A DNA stretch of 49,810 bases from Thalassovita autumnalis (GTDB lineage Bacteria; Pseudomonadota; Alphaproteobacteria; Rhodobacterales; Rhodobacteraceae). This document shows positions 24,588 to 32,320 of the stretch, one piece after another. The notes under the pieces were generated by a model. It was not told the DNA's origin. It did not search any database and saw nothing but the letters and a program-made list of their open reading frames with translations. Location of the stretch: positions 1 through 49,810 of the forward strand of contig NZ_CYSB01000011.1 of the NCBI RefSeq assembly GCF_001458255.1, written 5' to 3'. Position numbers and translations under genes: made by a program. Numbering within the stretch: the first letter of the stretch is position 1; each line of letters begins with the position of its first letter.

Positions 24588-26164
24588 GTCGGTTCACTCA
24601 CGATTTCGGCGCGCAGGCGCAGGGCGGCGTCCAGGGTCATCAGGCTGCGTGTGCCGACCTTGCCGTTGGTTTCGGGAAAATCAAGGCGGCAATGGGCGCC
24701 GCGGCTTTCTTCACGCAAGAGCGCCGCAGCGGTGATCAGCGTGGCGGTGGCGGTCATGTTGCGGAAGGCGGGGCAGTCTGGCTGCGCTCCCTCCAACAGG
24801 TTGATCTGGCGCAGGGCGGTCTGCAAACCGGTTGCGTCGCGCAACACGCCAACGTGATCGGTCATGATCTGGCGCAGCTGCTCAACCGCTTGGGGATCTG
24901 GGGCCTGACCACCGGGGCGGAAGGTGAGGGTGACCTCCTCAGCGGGATCGGGTGCAGTGGTCGCCGCTATATCGCGGGCGCAGATGCGGGCGAAAACCAG
25001 TGCTTCCAGCAAACCGTTGGAGGCCAGGCGGTTCGCGCCATGCAACCCGGTTGAGGAAGCTTCCCCACAGACCCAAAGCTGGCCAAGCGTGGCGCGGCCC
25101 TGCAGATCGGTGGCGATGCCGCCCATGTGGTAATGCGCTGCGGCGGCCACGGGGATGGTGCCCTTGACCGGATCAATGCCGCCCCGCGCACAGGCCGCGG
25201 CCACGGCAGGGAACTGGCGGGTGACCGCATCCCCCAGCGCGGCGCGGGTGTCGAGCGCCGGGCGCTTGCCGGCCTGCGTTTGGGCATAGATGGCGCGGGC
25301 GACCACGTCACGCGGGGCCAGTTCGCCATCAGGATGGACCGCCTGCATGAAGCGTTCGCCGTCCTTGTTCACAAGGATCGCGCCTTCGCCGCGCAGGGCC
25401 TCGGTGGCCAAGGGTGCGGGATCTTCGCCCATATCGATGGCAGTGGGGTGAAATTGCACAAATTCGGCGTCGGCGATTTGCGCCCCGGCCCGCGCCGCCA
25501 TGCCAATCACCTGGCCCCGGATCCGGGGCGGATTGGTTGTCAGCTTATAGAGACCGCCTGAGCCACCACCGGCCAGCAGCACCGCAGGTGCCTTAATCAG
25601 CAGCGGCGCGGCGCGGTGGTCCATGTCTGAGGGTTCGACCCAAACGCCCTGAACGGTGCCATCTTCGGTCTCCAGCCCTGCGGCCATCACACCTTCCAGC
25701 ACCTGGATTGACGGGGTCGCCATCACTTCCGCGATCAGCGCGCGCATGATTTCGGCGCCAGCCTGGTCGCCTTTGACCCGCACCACACGGGCGTAGCTGT
25801 GGGCCGCTTCGCGTGACAGCACATAGCCGCCCTCACTGTCGCGATCAAAAGGCGCGCCACGCCGGGTGAGATCCAGAATGTGATCGCGCGCCTCCTGCGT
25901 CACCCGCTGGGCGACGGCGGGATCAACGGTGCCGGCCCCTGCGGCCAGCGTGTCTTTGGAGTGGCTGTCGGGGCTGTCGGGATCCCCCATCGCCGCCGCC
26001 ACACCGCCCTGTGCCCATGCGGAAGAAGCCCCTTCGCCCAAAGGGTCGGGCGAGATCATCAAAACCGGATGGGGCGCAAGGTTCAGCGCCGCATAAAGCG
26101 CGGCCAGCCCCGCACCGACAATCACGATGCGATTGGTCTCAACCTCTTGCACATCTTCTGTCAT
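24584..26164 (-). CDS. nadB: L-aspartate oxidase NadB
   Basis: 526 aa flavoprotein that oxidises aspartate to iminoaspartate. The FAD motif IVIVGAGLAALYAA lies near the N-terminus. SSAWAQGGVAAAMG, EFVQFHPTAID, HYHMGGIATD and GLHGANRLASNGLLEALVF fit the succinate dehydrogenase/fumarate reductase flavoprotein superfamily, NadB branch. The C-terminal helical domain is complete. It follows nadA by 42 bp and overlaps nadC. Confidence 0.96.
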   Translation of the reverse strand: MTEDVQEVETNRIVIVGAGLAALYAALNLAPHPVLMISPDPLGEGASSAWAQGGVAAAMGDPDSPDSHSKDTLAAGAGTVDPAVAQRVTQEARDHILDLTRRGAPFDRDSEGGYVLSREAAHSYARVVRVKGDQAGAEIMRALIAEVMATPSIQVLEGVMAAGLETEDGTVQGVWVEPSDMDHRAAPLLIKAPAVLLAGGGSGGLYKLTTNPPRIRGQVIGMAARAGAQIADAEFVQFHPTAIDMGEDPAPLATEALRGEGAILVNKDGERFMQAVHPDGELAPRDVVARAIYAQTQAGKRPALDTRAALGDAVTRQFPAVAAACARGGIDPVKGTIPVAAAAHYHMGGIATDLQGRATLGQLWVCGEASSTGLHGANRLASNGLLEALVFARICARDIAATTAPDPAEEVTLTFRPGGQAPDPQAVEQLRQIMTDHVGVLRDATGLQTALRQINLLEGAQPDCPAFRNMTATATLITAAALLREESRGAHCRLDFPETNGKVGTRSLMTLDAALRLRAEIVSEPT

Positions 26165-26206
26165 GACGCCCCTCCCACAGGTGATGCCCAGACGGTTCAG
26201 CTCAGA

Positions 26207-27259
26207 TCAGAGACCCAATTTCCGGCTGACATCGATCATGCGCTCAACCGCCAGCCGGGCGCCTTCGGCCACGGTGGGGTCAACCTCTACCGGGGTCGAC
26301 ATTGTGTGCAGGGAATAAAGGATCTTCTCGAGCGAGATCTTCTTCATGAAGGGGCACATGTTGCAGGGGCCGACAAAATCCACATCCGGCAAGGCGTCCG
26401 AGATGTTGGAGGCCATGGAGCATTCGGTGACCAGCATTGCTTTTTCGGGGCGTTCATTTTCCACATAGGCAATGATGCCAGCGGTGGAGCCGGAGAAATC
26501 AGCCTCATTCACCACATCAGGCGGGCATTCCGGGTGCGCAATGATGCGGGTGCCGGGGTTCCATTCGCGGAAATCTTTCAGATCCTGCGCGGTGTAGCGT
26601 TCGTGCACAATGCAGGAGCCTTCCCACCAGACGATGCGTTTGCCGGGCACCTGTTTGGCAACGTTCTGCGCCAGATACTGATCCGGCGTCATGATGACAG
26701 TGTCGCTTTCCTGCGCGGCGACGATCTGCGCCGCGTTGGAGGAGGTGCAACAAATGTCAGAGGCGGCTTTGACCTCAGCAGTGGTGTTCACATAAGTGAC
26801 CACCGGCGCGCCGGGGTATTTCGCCCGCATCTCTGCGATACCCGCCGGGGTGATCGAGGAGGCCAGCGAGCAGCCCGCCTCCATATCCGGCATCAGAACG
26901 GTTTTGGCGGGGTTCAGGATCTTGGAGGTCTCGGCCATGAAGTGCACGCCGGCCTGAACGATCACGTCTGCCTCAACCCGCGTGGCCTCAATCGCCAGCT
27001 GCAGACTGTCACCGACAACGTCAGAAACCCCGTGGTAGATATCCGGCGTCATGTAGTTGTGGGCCAGAATGGCGGCGTTGCGCTGGGCCTTCAGGTCATT
27101 GATGGCTTTGACATAGGGCGCATAGGTGACCCATTCGGGCGGTGATACCACCCGGTCCATACGGGCGTAGATGTCCGACATGCTGTCGGCCAGCCGCGGG
27201 TTGGGCGCCAGATCGTAATGGTCGGCAAGGTCGCTGCGCAGCGTACTAAGGTCGAGCAA
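26207..27259 (-). CDS. nadA: Quinolinate synthase NadA
   Basis: 350 aa. It condenses iminoaspartate with dihydroxyacetone phosphate to quinolinate on a [4Fe-4S] cluster. Candidate cluster Cys lie in EAGCSLASS, DICCTSSNA and GPCNMCPFMK. AILAHNYMTPDIY is the usual N-terminal motif. The start is a TTG at 27259, preceded 8 nt upstream by a strong GGAGG site (27268-27272 on the plus strand); no ATG with a comparable site is closer. It heads the nadABC operon. Confidence 0.95.
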   Translation of the reverse strand: MLDLSTLRSDLADHYDLAPNPRLADSMSDIYARMDRVVSPPEWVTYAPYVKAINDLKAQRNAAILAHNYMTPDIYHGVSDVVGDSLQLAIEATRVEADVIVQAGVHFMAETSKILNPAKTVLMPDMEAGCSLASSITPAGIAEMRAKYPGAPVVTYVNTTAEVKAASDICCTSSNAAQIVAAQESDTVIMTPDQYLAQNVAKQVPGKRIVWWEGSCIVHERYTAQDLKDFREWNPGTRIIAHPECPPDVVNEADFSGSTAGIIAYVENERPEKAMLVTECSMASNISDALPDVDFVGPCNMCPFMKKISLEKILYSLHTMSTPVEVDPTVAEGARLAVERMIDVSRKLGL

Positions 27260-27321
27260 GCAAGGATCCTCCGGTCAGTTGCTTGGGGCGCTGCTATACG
27301 GGGAAACTACGGTGTTGGCCA

Positions 27322-27350
27322 GTCGCGAAACGCGGCTTTCCGTCGCGAAA
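27322..27350. promoter_or_regulatory. Paired GTCGCGAAA repeats upstream of nadA
   Basis: The nine-base word GTCGCGAAA occurs at 27322-27330 and 27342-27350, 20 bp apart (about two helical turns). Each contains the palindrome TCGCGA. They lie 63-91 bp upstream of the nadA start. A dimeric regulator of NAD synthesis could bind here; no regulator gene is adjacent. Confidence 0.4.
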
Positions 27351-27663
27351 GTGTATCAATTCCCGGCACGAGATTTCCGAAACGGCACAGGGCGACGCCA
27401 TAGGAACCGCGGGGTTCTGCGCCCTGGGTTTTTTCAGGGGTGGAAATTACGATTTTTGCGTGTGTCGTTTCGGGCCCACGCAAAGCGGTGAGCCGGTGAT
27501 TTCTGGGCCAAAAGCTCAGGCGAATCTCCTAAAACGGCGGATCGCAAAAAATGTGAGGAATTGGCGAGAAAACTGCGAAATTCCTGTTTTCACGCGGCAG
27601 ATTGGCCCGGAATTTGCATCAATTTGGCTGAGAACGACCGGATTTTACCGACATTAAACTACG

Positions 27664-27685
27664 CGCCTACATACTTTTGTAGGCG
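27664..27685. promoter_or_regulatory. Dyad in the long spacer before the 62-aa membrane gene
   Basis: The spacer 27260-27820 holds no gene I can support. At 27664-27671 and 27678-27685 lies a perfect 8-bp inverted repeat (CGCCTACA/TGTAGGCG) with a 6-bp centre, about 135 bp before the membrane-protein start. It could be an operator or an RNA hairpin in a long leader; no T-run follows it. Confidence 0.4.
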
Positions 27686-27820
27686 TACCCCAAACCTATT
27701 CTTCAGGGGCCTCTTCCTATGCGACGTAGCAATCCCAACGGACCTTGGGCAATCATGAGGTCAGACGCCAAGACAGCGTCAGATCGCAACCGCAAACGAG
27801 ATACCGAAAGGAAGGTCCCC

Positions 27821-28009
27821 ATGTCGTTCCAGTTTCAGCCCGCCGCCCTGGTAGATGCAACACCGGTATCTTTCCCTGCACCTGCTGCGATGAACAAAGA
27901 AAAGTCGGACAAGCCTATGATGGGTGGTTGGTGGCTGGTGCCCTATATCGCCAGCGGCACGATGTTCTGGCTCTGGTTCATCCCGACCGTGACCAAGACG
28001 ATTATCTAA
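27821..28009 (+). CDS. Small single-span membrane protein
   Basis: 62 aa, not recognised. I start at the ATG at 27821 because AAGGAAGG lies about 8 nt upstream; the frame is open for 34 more codons but that stretch is basic and featureless. The N-terminal half is soluble. Residues about 37-60 (GGWWLVPYIASGTMFWLWF) form one aromatic membrane helix close to the C-terminus. It stands alone between nadA and the flagellar operon, with a long leader and a strong terminator after it. The function is unknown. Confidence 0.7.
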   Translation: MSFQFQPAALVDATPVSFPAPAAMNKEKSDKPMMGGWWLVPYIASGTMFWLWFIPTVTKTII

Positions 28010-28101
28010 GGTCACATCCCCAGTTTCACCAAGTCTGCGGGGATGGATCCCCGTCCCCAAACACCCCATCTCCGCAGCGCAATCTCTCTCTCCAAGAGAA
28101 A

Positions 28102-28134
28102 CGGGTGGTCCCTCGGGACCGCCCGGTTTTGCTT
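28102..28134. terminator. Intrinsic terminator, probably bidirectional
   Basis: A 10-bp stem (28102-28111 with 28116-28125, one G-T pair, 4-nt loop) is followed on the plus strand by GTTTTGCTTTT, ending the 62-aa gene. On the minus strand it is followed by TTTCTCTT, so it can also stop the flagellar operon that converges on it. Confidence 0.85.
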
Positions 28135-28171
28135 TTGGCGGGTGGCTTTGGGGGATGACCTGGGCTGAAGG

Positions 28172-28399
28172 TTAGTCAGAGCGGCCCAGCCAGCGGGGCA
28201 GGGCGTCAGCCAGTTTGGCGATCTGAAACCGCAAGGCGCCCGCCAGCGACAGCAGCGCACAGAACGACATCACCAGCGAACGCAGCGGATCACCCTCTGT
28301 CACCATGACCTCCCCCAGCAGGAACAGGCCAACCCCGGCAAAACACAGGGTTGAGATCATCTGGCCATAGGCGCCTTTTTCGCGTCGTTGCATCATCAT
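28172..28399 (-). CDS. Small two-helix membrane protein at the end of the flagellar operon
   Basis: 75 aa, not recognised. Two hydrophobic segments (about 14-31, MISTLCFAGVGLFLLGEV, and about 41-56, SLVMSFCALLSLAGAL) suggest an inner-membrane hairpin. Several in-frame ATGs lie at the start. I take 28399 because GGAG is 6 nt upstream; the frame also opens at 28411 with AAGGA too close. It follows flhB by about 55 bp and ends shortly before the shared terminator. Co-transcription with flagellar genes suggests, but does not show, a flagellar role. Confidence 0.6.
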   Translation of the reverse strand: MMMQRREKGAYGQMISTLCFAGVGLFLLGEVMVTEGDPLRSLVMSFCALLSLAGALRFQIAKLADALPRWLGRSD

Positions 28400-28454
28400 C
28401 TGTGTCTCCATTCCTTGGCGGGGGCGGGCCGATGGGGCCCGCAGGTGTCATTCG

Positions 28455-29609
28455 TTATGCAGCATTCTTGCCATGTTCGTTGAACTGGAACTCTTTGGTC
28501 AGCTCGACCTCAGGCAGTTCTGCATCGGGTTCCTGATCCAGGTGGTAAACATGGGCCAGAATGGTCGCCACCGCTGCATAAAGGCCCGGGTGGATCTCAC
28601 CGCCGATTTTCGAGGTGAAGTAGAGCGCACGGGCCAACGGCGGCACCGGCAGGATGGTGACGTCATGTTCTTTGGCCAGCTCACGGATCTGGAAGGCCAT
28701 CGCCCCTTCACCCAGCGCCAGCACGGTGGGCGCATCATCTTCACCCGGCACATAGCGCAGCGCGACCGAGAAGTGTTTCGGGTTGGTGATGATCGCGGTG
28801 GCATCTTTCACGTCATCCAGTGCCGCACGGCGAGCGGCGCCGTTCTGGGCGGCCTCCATCTGTTTGCGGCGGATTGCACCTTTGACCTCAGGCGAACCCT
28901 GGGTCTGTTTGCTTTCCTCTTTGATTTCCTGCTTGGACATCTTCAGCTGCTTGTTCATCGAATAGATCTGCCAGATCAGATCCACCGCACCGATGATGGC
29001 CAGTGCCAGAACCAGCGCCATCAGCACCTGATAGGAGACCGAGGACAGCATGGAGAACTGTTCGCCCACCCCCATAAAGGCGGTGGAGGACAGGGTTGGC
29101 AGCCACTGCCACAGCACCACACCAGCGGCAACGCTGAGCATGGTGACCTTCATCACAGCCTTCAGCAGCTCAATCGCTGCCTTGGCCGAAACCATGCGTT
29201 TGATGCCGGACAGGATGTTCAGCTTGGAAAACTTGGGCTTCATATTGGTGGTGGCAAACAGGATGCCGCCGCCCATCGCGGCCTGCATGGCCACGGTTGC
29301 GATCAGCATCGGCACACCCAGCACCATGCCGATCACCAGAACATGATAGAGCGAGTCTTCGAGGCGGGTCAGGATCAGGCTGTCGAAGTTTTCAGCGCCA
29401 CCAAAGCGGAAAAAGCTGGCGAAATCCCGCGCCAGCGCCTTGCCGGCAAAACTGCCGGCCATCAGGATCACCATCGCACTCAGCATCGAGGCGAAAACGA
29501 ACATCTCCTTGGAGGTGACAACTTTGCCTTCCTGTCGCGCGTCCTGTTTCTTCTTCGGAGTTGGCTCCTCTGTTTTTTCCTGACTGTCGCCAGCGCCGCC
29601 TTCAGCCAT
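28455..29609 (-). CDS. flhB: Flagellar export switch protein FlhB
   Basis: 384 aa. Four membrane helices fill the first two thirds, and a cytoplasmic tail holds the autocleavage site. The start EEPTPKKKQDARQEGKV is typical. The site reads NPKH at 276-279 (ITNPKHFSVALRY) instead of the common NPTH; Asn and Pro, where the chain breaks, are kept. The tail after cleavage continues about 105 residues, a little longer than in Salmonella. FlhB changes export from rod/hook to filament substrates. It overlaps fliR by 8 bp. Confidence 0.95.
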   Translation of the reverse strand: MAEGGAGDSQEKTEEPTPKKKQDARQEGKVVTSKEMFVFASMLSAMVILMAGSFAGKALARDFASFFRFGGAENFDSLILTRLEDSLYHVLVIGMVLGVPMLIATVAMQAAMGGGILFATTNMKPKFSKLNILSGIKRMVSAKAAIELLKAVMKVTMLSVAAGVVLWQWLPTLSSTAFMGVGEQFSMLSSVSYQVLMALVLALAIIGAVDLIWQIYSMNKQLKMSKQEIKEESKQTQGSPEVKGAIRRKQMEAAQNGAARRAALDDVKDATAIITNPKHFSVALRYVPGEDDAPTVLALGEGAMAFQIRELAKEHDVTILPVPPLARALYFTSKIGGEIHPGLYAAVATILAHVYHLDQEPDAELPEVELTKEFQFNEHGKNAA

Positions 29610-30423
29610 TTGCCGCTCCTGTCATCATCAGCGTCAACGCTTGGATTGCAGCGTCGATCAGCTTGTCCATCGCCAGACCCAGCACCGGTGCCCCCAGGTA
29701 GAGCAGCACCATGGTGACCGAGAGGGTCAGCGGGAAACCAAAAGAGAAAATATTCAATTGCGGGGCCGAACGGGTCATCACACCGATGCCCATGTTGACC
29801 AGCAACAGAACCGAAACCACCGGCATCATCAGACGCGCCGCATGGGCAAACATCTCACCGCCCGCAGCGATGCCCGCCTGGGCAATGCCGGAGAAGTCAA
29901 AAACAGTGCCGGGGGGGATGTGGATATAGCTGTCAAAGATCAGCCGCAGCACCGTGAGATGCCCGTCAACTGACAGAAACAGCACCAGAAGCCCAAGCGA
30001 GAACAGCTGTGAGATAACCGGCGCCGTCGCGCCCGAGGTGGGATCAACCTGCGCGGCAAAGCCCAGACCGGCCGTGGTGGCGATCCGGTCACCGGCGACA
30101 ACCGCGGCGGCGAAAAAGATCATCAGGATCAGCCCGGCTGAGGCCCCCAGCGCCAATTCACCGATTACCATGCCGACACCTGCCGGGCTGGTCAGCGCCT
30201 CAATCGTGGGCATTTCTGCATAGGCGATCACCGGGATAGTGAGGATCACGGAGGCCACAATACGCACCTGCAGGGGAATGAACCGCGCACCAAAGATGGG
30301 CGCTGCCATCAAGAAGGCCCCAACGCGCAGCATTCCAAACAGGAACAGGACGGACAGGTCGATGAGCTTGGCCAGCTCCAGACCCGGCACCCCGGAATCG
30401 TATGTGATCAGATCCTCAAGCAT
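29602..30423 (-). CDS. fliR: Flagellar export gate protein FliR
   Basis: 273 aa, highly hydrophobic with about six to eight segments. The family pattern is seen in LFLFGMLRVGAFLMAAPIFG near the start and in the central LAAVVAGDRIATTAGLGFA-like stretch, ahead of VDPTSGATAPVISQLF. It forms the FliPQR export gate in the basal body membrane ring. Its start directly follows the fliQ stop, and it runs into flhB with an 8-bp overlap. Confidence 0.93.
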   Translation of the reverse strand: MLEDLITYDSGVPGLELAKLIDLSVLFLFGMLRVGAFLMAAPIFGARFIPLQVRIVASVILTIPVIAYAEMPTIEALTSPAGVGMVIGELALGASAGLILMIFFAAAVVAGDRIATTAGLGFAAQVDPTSGATAPVISQLFSLGLLVLFLSVDGHLTVLRLIFDSYIHIPPGTVFDFSGIAQAGIAAGGEMFAHAARLMMPVVSVLLLVNMGIGVMTRSAPQLNIFSFGFPLTLSVTMVLLYLGAPVLGLAMDKLIDAAIQALTLMMTGAANG

Positions 30424-30690
30424 CTAGCGCATGCTCGCGACCAGTTCGAAGATGTGGACGAAGTAGTCCGACATCGTGGTCAGCATGAAGCCCGAGGCCA
30501 GACCCATCGTCAGCAAAACGATGGCCAGCTTCGGCACGAAGGACAGCGTTGCTTCGTTGATCGATGTGGCGGCCTGAATGATGCCGACGGTCAGACCCAC
30601 AGCAAGGGCCACGCCCAGTACCGGGCCTGCGGTCATCAGGATCTTCCAATAGGCGATCTGCAACTGTTCGATATTGGCGTCAAAATCCAT
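30424..30690 (-). CDS. fliQ: Flagellar export gate protein FliQ
   Basis: 88 aa, the normal length. Two hydrophobic helices (about 17-37 and 53-72) surround QAATSINEATLSFVPKL, the family's connecting motif. It is part of the FliPQR gate. It starts 4 bp after the fliP stop. Confidence 0.94.
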   Translation of the reverse strand: MDFDANIEQLQIAYWKILMTAGPVLGVALAVGLTVGIIQAATSINEATLSFVPKLAIVLLTMGLASGFMLTTMSDYFVHIFELVASMR

Positions 30691-30694
30691 CTTG

Positions 30695-31450
30695 TCAGGC
30701 TCCTACACCGCTGGAGAAAGAGTTCACGAGAGAGCCCATGGTCAGCGCCCAGCCATCCACCAGCACAAACAGCAACAGTTTGAACGGCAGCGACACCAGC
30801 ATCGGCGACAGCATCATCATACCCAGCGCCATCAGGATCGAGGCGATCACCATGTCGATTACCAGGAAAGGCAGGAACAGCAGGAAACCGATCTGGAAGG
30901 CGGTCTTTAGTTCCGAGGTGATGAAGGCGGGCAGCATAACGGCCAAGGGCACGTCTTCGTTGCTCTCATAAGGGCCGCTGCCGGACAGATCCATGAACAT
31001 CATCAGATCGTTCTGGCGGGTGTTTTCAATCAAGAAGCCCGAGATCAGAACCCGCGCTTTCTGCATTGCCTCGGGCGCGGCCATATTGCCATCCAGATAG
31101 GGGCCGACGGCGGTTTCATAGACCAGCGACAGCATCGGCTGCATGACAAAGAAGCCAAGGAACAGCGCAATCGCGACCAGCACCTGGTTCGGCGGGGTCT
31201 GCTGGGTGCCAAGGGCCTGACGCAGGATCGACAGAACAATGATGATCCGGGTGAAGGCGCTCATCCCCAAAACGATGGAGGGCAGCACCGTCAGCGCGGT
31301 CATCAGCGCCAGAATTTGCAGCGACAGGGAATACTGCGTCTCATCCCCTCCGGCGGGGCTGGTGATCTGCAGCGCAGGCAGTCCCTGCGCCAAAGCGGGC
31401 GAGGCCGCCAAAACCGTGAGACCAATTACGACGGGGAACAGGTGTTTCAT
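30695..31450 (-). CDS. fliP: Flagellar export gate protein FliP
   Basis: 251 aa with a cleavable signal (MKHLFPVVIGLTVLAAS, near ALAQ), as usual for FliP. Family features are MSAFTRIIIVLSILRQALG, QTPPNQVLVAIALFLGFFV and the C-terminal GMMMLSPMLVSLPFKLLLF. It is the core of the FliPQR export gate. It overlaps fliO by 4 bp. Confidence 0.96.
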   Translation of the reverse strand: MKHLFPVVIGLTVLAASPALAQGLPALQITSPAGGDETQYSLSLQILALMTALTVLPSIVLGMSAFTRIIIVLSILRQALGTQQTPPNQVLVAIALFLGFFVMQPMLSLVYETAVGPYLDGNMAAPEAMQKARVLISGFLIENTRQNDLMMFMDLSGSGPYESNEDVPLAVMLPAFITSELKTAFQIGFLLFLPFLVIDMVIASILMALGMMMLSPMLVSLPFKLLLFVLVDGWALTMGSLVNSFSSGVGA

Positions 31451-31791
31451 GCGGCGATCCGGGCAAGTGTGTTGGCATCAAGGGCTGGGGTGTCTGTGGC
31501 GCGTCCGGTTTCTTGACCGGTTTTTGTGCCTGATTTTTGGCTGGCCAGCGGGGTGATCACCGGGGCCTGCCGTTTGGCAGTGACCACCAGGAACTCTTGC
31601 TCATCAATGCGCAGAAGCATCGCACGGGCGTCTGGACCCAATGCGGTGACCTCACCGATCGCCATGCGGCGGTCTTGGGTCAGTTTGGTTTTCAGTTTCC
31701 CTTTGTTGGTTTTAATAACAAAGAGCGCCACGAACAGGACGGCCAGAAAGCCCCCAACGGTCAGCAGCTGGTCTAGTGCAACAATATCCAT
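31447..31791 (-). CDS. fliO: FliO-like flagellar assembly protein
   Basis: 114 aa. One N-terminal membrane helix (about 8-27, LLTVGGFLAVLFVALFVI) is followed by a basic stretch and a small beta domain (ALLRIDEQEFLVVTAK-like, about 57-73). FliO is poorly conserved, so the call rests on this layout and on the place just before fliP. FliO helps assemble the FliP ring. The ribosome site AGGAGAGG abuts, and partly sits in, the hairpin 31803-31829. Confidence 0.8.
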   Translation of the reverse strand: MDIVALDQLLTVGGFLAVLFVALFVIKTNKGKLKTKLTQDRRMAIGEVTALGPDARAMLLRIDEQEFLVVTAKRQAPVITPLASQKSGTKTGQETGRATDTPALDANTLARIAA

Positions 31792-31802
31792 AACACGCCT
31801 CT

Positions 31803-31903
31803 CCTAAACGGTTACCTTGACCGTTTAGGGGCATGTTTCGTGCCAAGTCTGGCGCAGATTTTTATGAAATAGCACAAGGCGCGGGGCAGGGCCCCGTTCC
31901 TTG
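31803..31903 (-). promoter_or_regulatory. Two hairpins between fliN and fliO
   Basis: The 160-bp fliN-fliO gap is the longest inside the fli operon. A 10-bp perfect stem (31803-31812 with 31820-31829) ends with bases that are part of the fliO ribosome site. Upstream of it on the transcript, 31875-31879/31899-31903 and 31882-31887/31891-31896 make a long stem with a 2x2 internal loop. On the plus strand that one is followed by GTTTTTC; on the minus strand no T-run follows. They may lower or time expression of the export-gate genes. Confidence 0.6.
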
Positions 31904-31951
31904 GTTTTTCAATGTCTTAGGGCGCAAGCACCCCGGGGTGATCGCGTTAGG

Positions 31952-32296
31952 TCAGATGTTTACGCGATCTTTGGGATCGACAATATCGCCAAAGCGGATG
32001 CCAAACCGTTCACCGACCACCACAACTTCGCCTTTGGCGATGGTTGTGCCGTTGATCTGAATGTCCAGCGGGTCACCGGCCAGACGGTCCAGTTCCACAA
32101 CCGAACCCTCGTTCAGTTTCAACAGGTTCTGAATGGTGATCTGGGTCCGGCCCACCTCAACGGTCAGGCGGACCTTGACCGTATCCAGCACACCCAAACC
32201 GCCCAGCAGCCCCGCATCCGTGGTGTCGGGAACACCAGCGCCCGAAGTGGCAGGCAGACCAGCGGTTTCTTCCATCAGGGTTTCGTCACTCATCAT
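31952..32296 (-). CDS. fliN: Flagellar motor switch protein FliN
   Basis: 114 aa. A variable, acidic N-terminal third leads to the SpoA/FliMN C-terminal domain (VKVRLTVEVGRTQITI, then LLKLNEGSVVELDRLAGDP, then VVVGERFGIRFGDIV). It forms the lower C-ring that controls rotation and docks the FliH-FliI export ATPase. Two ATGs stand side by side at the start; either may be used. It starts 24 bp after fliM. Confidence 0.96.
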   Translation of the reverse strand: MMSDETLMEETAGLPATSGAGVPDTTDAGLLGGLGVLDTVKVRLTVEVGRTQITIQNLLKLNEGSVVELDRLAGDPLDIQINGTTIAKGEVVVVGERFGIRFGDIVDPKDRVNI

Positions 32297-32320
32297 ACAG
32301 GTTCTTCTTCGCGAGCAGTC

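Noticed and set aside
27283-27657. 124-codon plus-strand frame in the nadA spacer
   Set aside because: No ribosome site, no domain or membrane pattern, and it competes with other short frames in the same AT-balanced spacer.
28473-29717. 414-codon plus-strand frame opposite flhB/fliR
   Set aside because: Antisense shadow of flhB; composition is typical of a reversed membrane protein gene.
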